Below are positions 33,669-44,200 of a stretch of 56,409 nt of DNA, piece by piece. The stretch covers positions 1-56,409 of the forward strand of contig MVRV01000063.1 in the NCBI GenBank assembly GCA_002068015.1, given 5' to 3'. The position numbers were made by a program, and so were the translations under genes. Positions within the stretch are counted from its first letter, which is position 1; every line of letters begins with the position of its first letter. This DNA comes from Smithella sp. PtaU1.Bin162. GTDB lineage: Bacteria; Desulfobacterota; Syntrophia; Syntrophales; Smithellaceae. The notes beneath the pieces are model-generated. The model saw only the letters and a program-made list of their open reading frames with translations. It searched no databases and was not told the origin of the DNA.

Positions 33669-34967
33669 TCAATCTTTGCGGTTATCGATAACCCGTACCG
33701 CCTTCCCTTCTCCCTTGGGAATGCTGTCGGGTTCAACCAGATCAATTTGGGGCGTAATCAGGATTTCGCTTTTCAATTCTTCCACTATCTTCCTGCGCAG
33801 CGCTTCCAATTGCTTCAATTCACCGGAAAACAACTCCCTGTTTACTTCCACTTTCACCATCATGGAATCGTTAAATTCTTTCCGCTCCAGAATAATCAGG
33901 AAGTTAGTACCCACACCGGGAATTTCCATGAGTTTCTTTTCGATCTGCATGGGGAATATATTAACCCCTTTGAGAATCAGCATATCATCGGTCCGGCCTT
34001 TGATCCGTTCAATCCGGCGGTGTGTACGGCCGCAGCTGCATGGTTCGGGAATTATCCGGGTTAAATCCTTTGTCCGGTAGCGCAGAAGAGGCATGCCCTC
34101 CCGCTTCAGAGTCGTCAGCACAAGTTCGCCTTCTTCTCCGTCGGCAACCGGTGCGAGTGTCCGGGGATTAATTATTTCCACAAGAAAATTGTCTTCCCAG
34201 ATATGCATGCCGTCCTGGCAGGGACACTCAAAAGCCACTCCCGGACCGTTCATTTCCGACAAGCCGTAAGAATTAAAAGCTTTATAGCCGTAAATTTCTT
34301 CGATTTTCCTGCGCATTTTTTCCGTATGCGGTTCCGCTCCGACAAAAGCAATCCGAACTTTGGTATCTTTGCGCGGATCAAGATGAAGATCGGAAAACAC
34401 CGTGGAAAGATGCAGGGCGTAGCTGGGAATCACATGGACTGCGGTTGTGGCAAAATCCATCATCAGCTGAATCTGGCGTTTCGAGTTGCCTGCTCCCGCC
34501 GGAATAACCAGCGCACCGATTTTTTCCACGGCATAATGAAAACCCAAGCCTCCGGTAAAAAGACCGTAAGTCATCATATTCTGAAAAACGTCGCTTTTCC
34601 TAAGACCGGCCATATAAACACTGCGCGCCAGAAGATCAGTCCAGGCGGCAATATCGGCAGCGGTATGAAATACTACGGTAGCTCTGCCGGTAGTGCCGGA
34701 AGACGAATGCATCCGGACAAGCTCGTCCTTAGATACGGCGATAAAGCCATAGGGCCAATTTTCACGTAAATCATCTTTTGTCGTAAAGGGGATTTTCTGA
34801 ATGTCATGCAGAGATTTAACCGAATCCGCATTAATTTTTTTTTCTTTAAATATTTTATCGTAATAATAAGATTTCCCGGCTTTGACCAGGGTATTTTTCA
34901 ATCCGACGAGTTGAAATTCTTCCAGTTTTTTCCGGTCAATTGTTTCCACATCTTTTTCCCAGTACAC
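33669..34967 (-). CDS. paaK: Phenylacetate-CoA ligase (AMP-forming)
   Basis: A 432-residue adenylate-forming ligase that activates phenylacetate (or another aromatic acid) with ATP and CoA. It contains the phosphate loop HSSSGTTGRATVVFHT, the adenylation motif YGLSEMNGPGVAFEC, and GEEGELVLTTLKREGMPLLRYRTKDLTRI. A Cys-rich EPCSCGRTHRRIERIKGR follows, as is usual. C-terminal lid residues are in GKAVRVIDNRKD. In anaerobes this feeds phenylacetate into benzoyl-CoA type routes; phenylacetate-CoA oxidation genes are not in view. The ACT protein lies just downstream. Confidence 0.93.
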   Translation of the reverse strand: MYWEKDVETIDRKKLEEFQLVGLKNTLVKAGKSYYYDKIFKEKKINADSVKSLHDIQKIPFTTKDDLRENWPYGFIAVSKDELVRMHSSSGTTGRATVVFHTAADIAAWTDLLARSVYMAGLRKSDVFQNMMTYGLFTGGLGFHYAVEKIGALVIPAGAGNSKRQIQLMMDFATTAVHVIPSYALHLSTVFSDLHLDPRKDTKVRIAFVGAEPHTEKMRRKIEEIYGYKAFNSYGLSEMNGPGVAFECPCQDGMHIWEDNFLVEIINPRTLAPVADGEEGELVLTTLKREGMPLLRYRTKDLTRIIPEPCSCGRTHRRIERIKGRTDDMLILKGVNIFPMQIEKKLMEIPGVGTNFLIILERKEFNDSMMVKVEVNRELFSGELKQLEALRRKIVEELKSEILITPQIDLVEPDSIPKGEGKAVRVIDNRKD

Positions 34968-35156
34968 TTCAGGCCTCCCATTTTTTAATTGCGGAATTTT
35001 TACAACTCTGAAGACATTTTATCAAGTCAATTCTGTTCCTGTTATTCAGGCAGTAAAATAACGAGTAATCACCGGGTCTTCGTACACCCGGGCATAAGAC
35101 GAATATACGGCACCGATTGCCGGAAAATAAATCAGCAAACCAAATGACAACGCAAC

Positions 35157-35471
35157 CTAATCTCCCATAAAAAATTTCTTAATATTGCGCCCGAAATCAC
35201 GAAACCAATCTCCAATACCCCGACCTGCCTTTTTTGCATCCCGAGCAGCTTCTTTGGCATCCTGTCTCATCTTCTCGCCGGCCTCTTGAGAATCTTTTTT
35301 AACAGCGTCACCAGTTTCCTTTCCGAACTTCTTTATATCCCTGCCGGCTTCCTGGACGCCTTCTTTGACATCGCGCTGGATTTTTTTGGCCGTATCTTTA
35401 AATGAATTATCGGACAGAGCCGGACTTGTTAATAAAAAAACAGCCGTGATAATCATCATTATTACTTTCAT
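35157..35471 (-). CDS. Small exported helical protein, LEA-like, unknown function
   Basis: A 104-residue protein with a clear signal peptide (MIITAVFLLTSPALS, cleavage near residue 20). The mature part is one long amphipathic, alternating Lys/Glu/Ala helix with approximate 11-residue periods (KKIQRDVKEGVQEAGRDIKKFGKE...AVKKDSQEAGEKMRQDAKEAARDAKKAG), ending in aromatic WFRDFGRNIKKFF. It resembles late-embryogenesis-abundant and periplasmic stress proteins, a resemblance rather than an assignment. A strong ribosome site (AAGGAGG) precedes the ATG. It stands alone upstream of the histidine kinase's end. Confidence 0.7.
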   Translation of the reverse strand: MKVIMMIITAVFLLTSPALSDNSFKDTAKKIQRDVKEGVQEAGRDIKKFGKETGDAVKKDSQEAGEKMRQDAKEAARDAKKAGRGIGDWFRDFGRNIKKFFMGD

Positions 35472-35533
35472 TTCCGCCTCCTTATTAACTTATAAATTCA
35501 AGACAAATTATCCTACAGATGCATTACTGCATT

Positions 35534-38494
35534 CTAAAGATCCTTATTCTGACGCAACTCGCCATCCAGAACTTCCCGAATCGCCTGAGCCATTTCCTTT
35601 TTAAGAAAAGGTTTCATAATAAAGCGGCGAATACCCAGTTCCCGCGCTTTTTCTTCCGAAATCATATCACTGAAACCACTGCAGAGGATAATGGGAATAT
35701 CCGGACGTATTTTGAGAATTTCCCGGGCCAGTTCATCGCCCCTCATGTCCGGCATGGTCATATCCGTGATCACCAGATTAAAATCGCGCGCACCGGCACG
35801 AAATATCTTAAGTGCTTCACTGCTATTTGTGCCGGATGTAACACGATAGCCCAGAGAAGAAAGCATAATACCCCCCAGTTCAACAAGCGCAGGCTCATCA
35901 TCAACAAAGAGAATTCTTTCATTCCCTCCCAAAGCCGTTTCCGTAAATTGTTCCAAAAGCGGTTCTCCCGTATCCTTGAACGGGAAATAGACACTGACTG
36001 TCGTTCCTCGGCCGGGTTCACTTTCTACATCAATGGCACCGCCGTGATCCCGCACAATTCCGTATACAACGGATAGTCCCAGACCCGTGCCTTCCCCCGG
36101 ACCTTTAGTGGTAAAAAAGGGATCGAATATTCTTTCCATAATAGCCGGATCAATTCCGCGTCCCGTATCACTGACCGTCAATCTCACATATTCTCCCGCC
36201 TTGAGATCAAAAGGATGAAGCGCCCTGGCCGCAACAACCTTTTCTTTTTTCAGTTGAATATCCAGGATCCCTCCTTTTTCCCGCATCGCATGGGCGGCAT
36301 TGGTACACAGATTCATCAGAACCTGATGAATCTGTGTAGGATCGGCGAGAATCAGTGTCGGCGTTGTTGTAATACTGCGGACAATTTGAATGGTGGAAGG
36401 AAGCGATGATCTAAGCAGCTTTATCCCTTCCTTGATAATAGGTGCAATCATCACCGGTTCACGCTCCTGCTCGTGCCTGCGGCTGAAGGCAAGAATCTGT
36501 CTTACCAGATCCCGGGCCCGTTCGCCGGCTTTATGAATCTGTTCGAGGTAATGCCGGAGATGTTCGCCTGCATCCGCTTCTCCCTGCGCCATTTCCGTGT
36601 AGCCAATGACGGCGCTCAGAATATTATTGAAATCGTGCGCAATCCCTCCGGCCAGTGTGCCGATGGCCTCCATTTTCTGGTTCTGGCGAAGCTGGTTTTC
36701 CAGCTTCCGCTGATCGGTAATGTCGTAAAATATGGAAAGGACATATTTTTCATTATTCAGTTTTATGATTTCAGCGGACAAAAGAACATAGCGTATATCT
36801 CCGGACTTGTTGCGTAAATGAAGCAATTCTCCCCGCAGGAAGCCCTGTGCGGACAACTTTTGACCGGCTTTTTGACGATCATCGTAATTTGCCCAGACAT
36901 TGAGCTCGGCAGCCGTGTGTCCGATCATTTCTTCCCGTAAATAACCCAGCATGCGCAGGAAACTTTCATTCACATCAATATAACGGCCGTCATCGAGAGT
37001 GCTGATAATCGTAGGTGAAGGACTGATATGAAAGGCTTTGGAAAAACGTTCTTCCGAATGCCGCAACGCTTCTTCCGCGCGTTTGCGTTCGCTGATATCT
37101 CTCGTGATCCCCGTAATTCCTACGGGCTCCCCGTCTTTATTGCGCAAAAATCCGGCGATCACTTCCACCCAGACGGTTGACCCGTCTTTACGGTACTCCT
37201 CAATCTCCAGCCGGCGGGTTCTTTTCGGATCGGCGCCTGCTTCTTTCTCCAGCAACCTTTCTTCCTCAATGACTTTTACAACCGTCGCCAGTGAATCCGG
37301 CGGCATAATTTTCTGCAGGCGAAACGATTTAAATTCTTCCGCCGTCCATCCCTGTACTTTCTCAATGGACGGACTGACAAAAACAAAGTTAAAATTCAAA
37401 TCCGTCGACCAGATGACATCGGAAGCATTTTCCGCAAGCAGCCGGTATTTCTCTTCGCTTTCGCGTAACGCATCTTCCGTCCTTTGCCTTCGCCTGATTT
37501 CATCGGTCAGCATTCCGGTTTTAAATAATATATAAAACAAAAATCCCGTTCCGATTGCAAAAATAACGGCAAGCAACAATAACCGGTTACGGAAGCCCTG
37601 CAATGCTCCCACTGCTTCCTCTTCCGGAGAAGCAACAACGATAGACCAGAAATTATTTCCGAGGCGGATGGGCAGAAAAACGGCCTGTTTGGTCATTTTT
37701 TCCATAACGTTTCCCCGGACCATATTGAACTGATAAGTCGCAACACCCTCCTCGCCCTTCACCATTCTTTCCGCCATAGATAAAATATCGGGAAAATCCC
37801 GGCAATTGTCGAAAACGGAATTTCCGACATGCCCGGGTACAGGGCAGGACAGTTCAACGCCTTTCTTACTGATAACCCAGGCATAACCATCCTGGCCGAT
37901 CCGTATATCTTCGACGTAACGTCTGGCGATAAAATCAAAAGGAAAAGATAATGCCAGCGTTCCGTTGAAAACATTGCCCTGAAAAACCGGAACATGAACA
38001 ATAATGGTCTTGAAACCACGCCGGTTGATGAAAACATCGCTGACCGCAACCTGACCGGTACGCTCGACTTCCCGAAAGACTTCCAGTTCCGTTACCGGCT
38101 GACTGATAGCTCCTTTATCATACGGTTCCGGGTGAAGGATATTTCCCTTTTTATCAATCCGGGCAATAATACTTAATTCTCCGGCATGGGAGGCGTAAAA
38201 ATCATGCAGAATTATTTTCCCGGTTTCATCAAAATCCACAATATGCCTGTTTTTAGCCATGTGCCGGAGCATGGCAATGTGATCATTGACAAAAGATTCA
38301 ATGCCCCGGGCGGCCTGCCGGGCGAGAATCATCTGCTTGGCATTGAGGTTTTCAATCATGGCCTCCCGGACATTATTATAGGTCAAATAAAATATAAAGG
38401 AGCCGACGCCGAGAAAAAGAACGAAAATAAAAATGTACTTTCCATAGCGCTTTAAAAATTTGTCTTTTTCCGTTTTTCCCCGGTCACCAATCAT
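35534..38494 (-). CDS. Hybrid sensor histidine kinase with dCache, two PAS and REC domains
   Basis: A 986-residue membrane sensor. A transmembrane helix lies near residues 20-40. A large extracytoplasmic dCache-like domain (about 45-295) and a second helix (about 300-325) follow. Two PAS domains (about 340-460, with a PAC end, and 475-590) come next, then a HisKA domain with [11 protein letters not shown] (phospho-acceptor His620). The ATPase has DTGRGIDP and [14 protein letters not shown], and a C-terminal receiver has [13 protein letters not shown] (Asp911). The ATG at 38494 is preferred to a GTG at 38536. No separate response regulator is beside it, so output probably goes elsewhere. Confidence 0.92.
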   Translation of the reverse strand: MIGDRGKTEKDKFLKRYGKYIFIFVLFLGVGSFIFYLTYNNVREAMIENLNAKQMILARQAARGIESFVNDHIAMLRHMAKNRHIVDFDETGKIILHDFYASHAGELSIIARIDKKGNILHPEPYDKGAISQPVTELEVFREVERTGQVAVSDVFINRRGFKTIIVHVPVFQGNVFNGTLALSFPFDFIARRYVEDIRIGQDGYAWVISKKGVELSCPVPGHVGNSVFDNCRDFPDILSMAERMVKGEEGVATYQFNMVRGNVMEKMTKQAVFLPIRLGNNFWSIVVASPEEEAVGALQGFRNRLLLLAVIFAIGTGFLFYILFKTGMLTDEIRRRQRTEDALRESEEKYRLLAENASDVIWSTDLNFNFVFVSPSIEKVQGWTAEEFKSFRLQKIMPPDSLATVVKVIEEERLLEKEAGADPKRTRRLEIEEYRKDGSTVWVEVIAGFLRNKDGEPVGITGITRDISERKRAEEALRHSEERFSKAFHISPSPTIISTLDDGRYIDVNESFLRMLGYLREEMIGHTAAELNVWANYDDRQKAGQKLSAQGFLRGELLHLRNKSGDIRYVLLSAEIIKLNNEKYVLSIFYDITDQRKLENQLRQNQKMEAIGTLAGGIAHDFNNILSAVIGYTEMAQGEADAGEHLRHYLEQIHKAGERARDLVRQILAFSRRHEQEREPVMIAPIIKEGIKLLRSSLPSTIQIVRSITTTPTLILADPTQIHQVLMNLCTNAAHAMREKGGILDIQLKKEKVVAARALHPFDLKAGEYVRLTVSDTGRGIDPAIMERIFDPFFTTKGPGEGTGLGLSVVYGIVRDHGGAIDVESEPGRGTTVSVYFPFKDTGEPLLEQFTETALGGNERILFVDDEPALVELGGIMLSSLGYRVTSGTNSSEALKIFRAGARDFNLVITDMTMPDMRGDELAREILKIRPDIPIILCSGFSDMISEEKARELGIRRFIMKPFLKKEMAQAIREVLDGELRQNKDL

Positions 38495-38595
38495 TTTTCC
38501 AAACCCGCTTCCAATTGCCAACGATTTACACAGCACAGCACTATTGGCTTATGAAACATTTTTTTCTCATATCCAAATAAACAGACAGGGAAATC

Positions 38596-39441
38596 TTATT
38601 GCCCGGGCTGAGTTTCCGCCGTCTCTTTCCGCTCCTCCGGTTTCCGGTTTTCCGTTTCACCCTCTGAAGGCGGCGGGCTTTCCTGTCCCAGTTCCGGTTG
38701 ATCGGTGGATACCGGGTCCGGCCCGCAGGCTATGGCTGACTGCCCGGTAACTGTTTCGCCTGCAGCGTGATTCTGTTCAATTTCGTCAAGCCACAGACTA
38801 TGGCGGTGCCGGGCATAATCGAGACGCACGGATCCGGTGAAAATACCGCGTACCATCGGCCAGTTGGGTCTCAAGACAATCGCCGCCATATGCGCCCCAA
38901 AAGCCAGAAAAAAAAGGATAAAAAATATATTGTGAATCCAGGTGGCGAAGAGGAGAACCGTGTGAGACATATCCGGCGCATAGATGTTTTTATATGTTTT
39001 CAACAACCCGGAAAGTATCAGCATAAGCATGATAAAGGCCATGCCGACATAGGCCAGCCGCTGTTCCGGCAGATATTTGTGCATCGGTGGCTCTTCCCCC
39101 CAGCCGAAAAGACTTTTGATAACGGCAAGAGACTGCGCAAAATCACCCTTCCGGGGAAGCAAACCCTTTTCCCCCCGCCAACCATGATAAAACAGATGGA
39201 ATATTCCCGCCGCCGTGAAAACAATTGCCGCTGAATAGTGCAGATACAGAGACGTAATGAAATCGGCCGACCATTCCAGGCCGGGGATAGTGATGATATA
39301 ATAGCGTTTGCCGACAGGCAGTTCAAAAATACCGGTAAGGAGCAGCACAAGACCGGAAACGGCAATTGCCCAGTGTTCGATCAATTCCAGCTTGCTGTGA
39401 CGAATAACAAGGTTTTTTTCGGTAATAATTTTCTCAGTCAT
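38596..39441 (-). CDS. Cytochrome b subunit (formate dehydrogenase gamma/FdnI-like)
   Basis: A 281-residue membrane protein with four main hydrophobic helices (residues about 25-45, 70-90, 130-150, 165-190). It carries haem-ligand-type His residues (HYSAAIVFTAAGIFHLFYHGW, WIHNIFFILFFLAFGAHMAAI). The family anchors periplasmic oxidoreductases and passes electrons to quinone. A C-terminal tail of about 65 residues is Pro/Glu-rich and unusual. It overlaps the preceding Fe-S protein by 8 bases. No catalytic subunit is adjacent, so the pair is an orphan module. Confidence 0.82.
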   Translation of the reverse strand: MTEKIITEKNLVIRHSKLELIEHWAIAVSGLVLLLTGIFELPVGKRYYIITIPGLEWSADFITSLYLHYSAAIVFTAAGIFHLFYHGWRGEKGLLPRKGDFAQSLAVIKSLFGWGEEPPMHKYLPEQRLAYVGMAFIMLMLILSGLLKTYKNIYAPDMSHTVLLFATWIHNIFFILFFLAFGAHMAAIVLRPNWPMVRGIFTGSVRLDYARHRHSLWLDEIEQNHAAGETVTGQSAIACGPDPVSTDQPELGQESPPPSEGETENRKPEERKETAETQPGQ

Positions 39442-40444
39442 TTCCTTCCTCCTTCTTTACCTGTTCCCTGCGCCGGAAAAACCGGTTGCAGGCATAGGCA
39501 AAACCGGCTGCAGCGAGCCCCAGAAGAGGGGCAGCCAGAACTGCTTTACCCAGAGGATCCGTGCCGGCCATCCGGCGAACGACATCCGGCTGCATAGCCG
39601 GTTGCCCCGGTTTTTTCTCCATCGTTTTATTGAGAAGTTCGAAAGGCACCGGTGAAATGTAAAGAGTGGAAGTTCCGCCGTTTTCTTTTTTCCCATAGAT
39701 ACAACCGTTTTGCGCACGGGCGCGTTCCCCGGCGATTTTTTCCATATCACTGCGCCGTCCGATCAGCAGCGCCTCGCGGGGGCAGGCTTCCACGCATCCC
39801 GGCAAATTTCCTTCTTTCAGCCGCTCGTTGCAAAGATCGCATTTATACATAACGCCGTTACCCATAAAACCGGGCAGCACCTTAAGGTAGATACCCACAC
39901 CGGATTGACGCTGGGGGATTTCCCAGGGGCAGACATCTTTGCATTTCGCTCCGCCGAAGCAGAGATTCTGATCGATTACGACGGCACCGTTTTTCTTTTT
40001 GGAATTTGCGGAAAAAGGACAAATCGTTGCACAGGCGGGATTATCACAATGCATACAGCGGCGCGGCACAAAGATAGTTTTCGGCCCGCCTGCCATATCT
40101 ATTTCGGCCTTATGCACATAGATAAAGTTATACGGCGTCAGACGATCCGTAACATCTTTCTTTTTCGACCAATCCTCAATGGTTTTGCGCGGCCATGGTT
40201 CGGGAATGTTGGCAACGACCGGAGGAATTCTATTTTTGTTGATGGTTCGACAGGCGTCCACACAGGCGGGAATTTTTCTTCCGGTACAGCCATCGCACAA
40301 GTTAAGGTCGATAATAGTTGACAGTTGTGTTTCCGTCCCGGTTGCCGCCTCAGCAGGCAAAGACAGGCAATTTAGAGCAGCAGCTCCGGCACTGATTTTT
40401 AAAAAAGACCGTCGGCTTAAATCCGTGGATTTTTTCTCCTGCAT
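39434..40444 (-). CDS. Tat-exported four-cluster Fe-S protein (HybA/FdnH-like) with C-terminal membrane anchor
   Basis: A 336-residue electron-transfer subunit. The twin-arginine signal is DLSRRSFLKISAGAAAL. Four cysteine groups for [4Fe-4S] clusters follow: CDGCTGRKIPACVDAC, CMHCDNPACATICP, CFGGAKCKDVCPW, and CDLCNERLKEGNLPGCVEACP. A hydrophobic segment near residues 305-322 (AAPLLGLAAAGFAYACNRFF) anchors it to the membrane. This resembles the beta subunits of formate dehydrogenase N and hydrogenase 2. It overlaps the cytochrome b gene. No molybdenum or nickel catalytic subunit is beside it. Confidence 0.85.
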   Translation of the reverse strand: MQEKKSTDLSRRSFLKISAGAAALNCLSLPAEAATGTETQLSTIIDLNLCDGCTGRKIPACVDACRTINKNRIPPVVANIPEPWPRKTIEDWSKKKDVTDRLTPYNFIYVHKAEIDMAGGPKTIFVPRRCMHCDNPACATICPFSANSKKKNGAVVIDQNLCFGGAKCKDVCPWEIPQRQSGVGIYLKVLPGFMGNGVMYKCDLCNERLKEGNLPGCVEACPREALLIGRRSDMEKIAGERARAQNGCIYGKKENGGTSTLYISPVPFELLNKTMEKKPGQPAMQPDVVRRMAGTDPLGKAVLAAPLLGLAAAGFAYACNRFFRRREQVKKEEGND

Positions 40445-40560
40445 AATACTTCCCCCTCCCGGCCTGACATGCTTCCGTTGCGGACATTCAGCATTTTTTC
40501 TGCCTTCTTAATGCGACCGATGAATCTTACCTTCGATTATTATAGATTATACCTACCCGA

Positions 40561-40589
40561 TTGACAACGTCAATTTTGTAAGATATTGT
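40561..40589 (+). promoter_or_regulatory. Probable promoter of the LysE-type gene
   Basis: TTGACA (40561-40566), a 17-base spacer and TATTGT (40584-40589). It lies in the divergent region from the Fe-S protein gene, 34 bases before the inferred CTG start. Confidence 0.6.
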
Positions 40590-40622
40590 TTTCTCCATAT
40601 TAATTACTGAGGGACTTTTTTT

Positions 40623-41255
40623 CTGGAAAAATATTCACTGCTGCAAAATATTCTCCTGGGACTAACGCTGGCGGCTCCAATCGGACCGGTCAACCTGGAG
40701 ATAATCAAACGCGGTTTGAACTCGGGATTCCGCAATGCTTTCCTCACCGGGTCCGGGGCAATGTCGGCCGATGCAACTTATCTGATTTTAATATTTTTTG
40801 GTCTGACTGCGTTTTTAAATAATCCGCTGATGAAAATTGTTTTGGGTTTTGCCGGCAGTGTTATCCTGATATATCTCGGCATTGTCAGCGGAAAAGATTT
40901 TTTTCGTCCGCCTGACAATACCGTTTCGGCTCCGCGGCGGCTCTTTAAAAGCTCTTTTGCGACGGGTTATGTCCTGGCTATTGCGAGTCCCCTGACTATT
41001 GTCTGGTGGACCGGTGTTTTCGGAGCATTACTGGCCTCGCAGCCGGCAGCAACAACTTTGTCCGCCCTTTTTTCCTGCTTTTCAATCTTGCTGGGATGCT
41101 TTGCCTGGGTACTAGGCCTGGCCATTGCGCTGCATTTCGGCAGGCAATTCATCAATCAAAAAATTACTGGACTTATTTCCTTAATTGCCGGAATATTTCT
41201 TATCGGTTTCGGTCTGTATTTTATGTATCGTACAACAACACTGCTGATCCATTAA
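40623..41255 (+). CDS. LysE/RhtB-family amino acid exporter-like protein
   Basis: A membrane protein of about 211 residues with five or six hydrophobic helices. The true N-terminus reads LLGLTLAAPIGPVNLEIIKRGLNSGF, the LysE signature, and this region begins before any ATG, GTG or TTG. An in-frame stop (TGA) lies just upstream, so the start is probably CTG at 40623, nine bases after the Shine-Dalgarno TGAGGG. The later TTG at 40716 would drop the conserved motif. Substrate is unknown for the family here. Confidence 0.78.
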   Translation: MEKYSLLQNILLGLTLAAPIGPVNLEIIKRGLNSGFRNAFLTGSGAMSADATYLILIFFGLTAFLNNPLMKIVLGFAGSVILIYLGIVSGKDFFRPPDNTVSAPRRLFKSSFATGYVLAIASPLTIVWWTGVFGALLASQPAATTLSALFSCFSILLGCFAWVLGLAIALHFGRQFINQKITGLISLIAGIFLIGFGLYFMYRTTTLLIH

Positions 41256-41288
41256 CAACTTTCTAACGAACGGTCACTGCAATTATTG

Positions 41289-44200
41289 ATGAGAACGAAT
41301 ATCATGCCAAAAAGAATATTGAAAATATTAGAGCTGGAAATTTTTATAGGAATGCTGATTGTCTGTACGGCTAATTTTGGTTTCGCCCAGAAAACAGCAC
41401 CTGCCGGAACTCCGCCGGCACCGGAGATATTTGTCCAACTGGGACATTCCAGCACCATAAAATCTGTTTTGTTTACTTCCGACAATAAATATCTTGTTTC
41501 CGGCGGAGAAGACAAAACCATTAAAATATGGGAAGCGGCTACCGGCAGGGAAATAAGGACGCTGCGTCAGAGCGATAAAATGACTGCTTTTGCCGTTTCT
41601 CCGGATAATCAAAAAATCCTTGCCGGCGATGAAAAAGGCAATCTTAACCTCTGGGACATGATTACGGGAAAAGCATTGGGAAAATTCACCGGCAAAGCAC
41701 CGGGAGCCGTGGCCACAATAGCCATTTCTCCTGATGGCCGCCATGCCGTCTCCACCCATTACCGGGATCTCGTCTATTGGGACATGGCCAAGAAGAAGCA
41801 GATATTTGTTCTGGACAGAAATGAGCAAATAATTACCAAAGGTTATGCTCCCGAGGCCAAGGCGGCCGCTTTCTTCCCGGACGGCAATAAAATCGCCATA
41901 GGCGTGGAAATTGTGGACAGAAACTACAAAACCCGGGCCTTTAATATTGAAATTTATGACGTCCGCAAAAGAAAAACGGTAAAAAATTATGAAATTATCA
42001 AAGGTCAGGTGCATATCACTTCTTTTGCCTTCTCACCGGATGAAAAGTATTTTTTTGCGGCACTCGCTGCTGTCAAGCCCGGCAGCACCATAGACAGCAC
42101 GGGGAAATTATTGGTTGTTGATTCCGGTAACGGAAAGATTGTTAAGGAAGTTTCTTTTCCGGAACCTTTTTATAACGTCGCTTTTTCGCCGCGCGGTGAT
42201 TACGCGGCAGCGGCCAATTACGGAGAAGTTATCGTTTATGAGACGGGAAACTGGAACGAAGTGAAGAAAATCGGCGGGGCGCGCCTGCCGGTTTCCTTTG
42301 CACCCGACGGACAGTCTCTTCTTCACGGCAACAATTCGGAAAGGGCTTACTACGGGGAGAGTGTTTACAAAGAGGGCCTCGATTTAGTTGATTTGAAAAG
42401 CTGGCAGAGAGTTCAACGTTATTCCGGCAATGTCGATTTTGTAACGTCCGGCAGATTTCTTCCTCAGGAAAATGAAATTATCTCTCCGCACCAGCTGATG
42501 CTTTACTGGGATAAAAAAAGGGGGATGCTGAACAAAGCCGTTACTTTGCAAGATGCCGCCAATAGGAAAGTCACCGCGGTATGGGGCAATGCATTCAGTC
42601 CAGACGGAAATCATGCTCTCGTGCGCAATGATTTCGGAAGTTACCTCTATGATTTAAAAAACGGCCAACTGCGAAAAATTATGGATAAAGGCATGGCACT
42701 TGCAGATTTTGCACCGGACAGCAAAACATTTCTTTTTGCCACGCATGACCGGAAAATAATTTTGTGGGATGCGGAAAACAACAGAAGTCTGCGTCAGCTA
42801 GCCGACTGGACATCGCAAGAGAAACTCTTCATTCATTTTGTTAAATTGTCCGGCGACGGTAAATATGCCATAGCTGCCTTCGAAGATTATGATCTGCAGG
42901 AAGAAAAAAAAGGAATTATCTTCTGGGATGTACAAACCGGCCGGGAGGCAGGAAAAAGTAATTTGAAAAGTTCTATTTTTTCTCTTGTCCCGTCTCCGGA
43001 CGGTAAATATCTTTTCTCGGGTGAATATAGCGGCAAGGACGAAAACCACGAAATCGTAAAGAGAGAAATAAAGGGAGGCAAAGTCGTCGGGAGATTTCAA
43101 GGTCACAAAGACATAATCAGCGCCCTTACCTTTTCCCGGGACGGGAAACTTATCCTTTCCGGAAGCTATGATCAGAATATCATTCTCTGGGAAACCGGAA
43201 GCGGTAAAAAGATAAAAACGTTTGCCGGCCATTCCGGATTAATTCAGTCCCTGGATTTTTCATTAAACTCGGGAAGTTTTATTTCAACAAGCATGGACGG
43301 CACCTTGCGCCTCTGGGATATAAACGCAGGCCGGGAAATCGCGCAATTCATAACTTTTGTTGATGGTGAATGGATTGTCATTACGCCGGAAGGCTATTTC
43401 AACGCCTCACCAAATGGTGCGAAGCATCTCAATGTCCGCCTCGGCAACAGGGTTTTTTCCATTGACAGTCTGTACGAAAAATTCTTCAATCCGATATATG
43501 TCGCCTCCGTCCTGCAAGGTAAAAAAGCGGAAGGATTGGCCGATGTCCGCAAAGGAATCCAATCACCGCCCGATATACACATTGTTTCTCCTCAGCCGGA
43601 TACTTCATTCAACACCGACACCATTACCATCAAAGTTGCAGCAAAAGACACCGGAGGAGGTCTTGACGAAATAAGGCTTTATCACAATGGTAAGGCGCTG
43701 GGCGATGACCGGCGGGGGGTAAAGATTGTCGAAACCGGAGCAAAGACGGAGAAAGACTATACGGTCACACTGGTGGACGGGCTCAATACCTTCCGGGCGG
43801 TTGGGTTCAGCAGAGATAGAACTGAATCCAATCCCTCCGAAATCTCAATCCGGCTTTCGGCACCTTCCAAGGATGTTTCGCTTTATATCTTTGCCGCAGG
43901 GATCAATAAATACAAAAATCCCGCGCTGAACCTGAACTATGCCGTGCCTGATGCCAAAGGAATTGCCGGTTTTTTCCGGCAGGAAAGCCGGCTTTTCAAG
44001 AAGGTGAAAATCAGCGAAATTTACGATGAAGAGGCGACTAAAGAAGGCATTCTGGCAAAACTTAAAGAGATGGAAGAAACCAATCCACAGGATGCCGTGC
44101 TAATATATCTTGCCGGTCACGGCGAGAATGTCAAAGACGTATGGTATTTCCTTCCCCACGAACTTACTTATCCCGAACGCGAAGAGCATGTGCAGACAAA

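Noticed and set aside
35072-35091. CCGGGT-CTTCGTAC-ACCCGG dyad upstream of paaK
   Set aside because: A 6-bp stem without T-run or clear position relative to any promoter; such short dyads are expected by chance.
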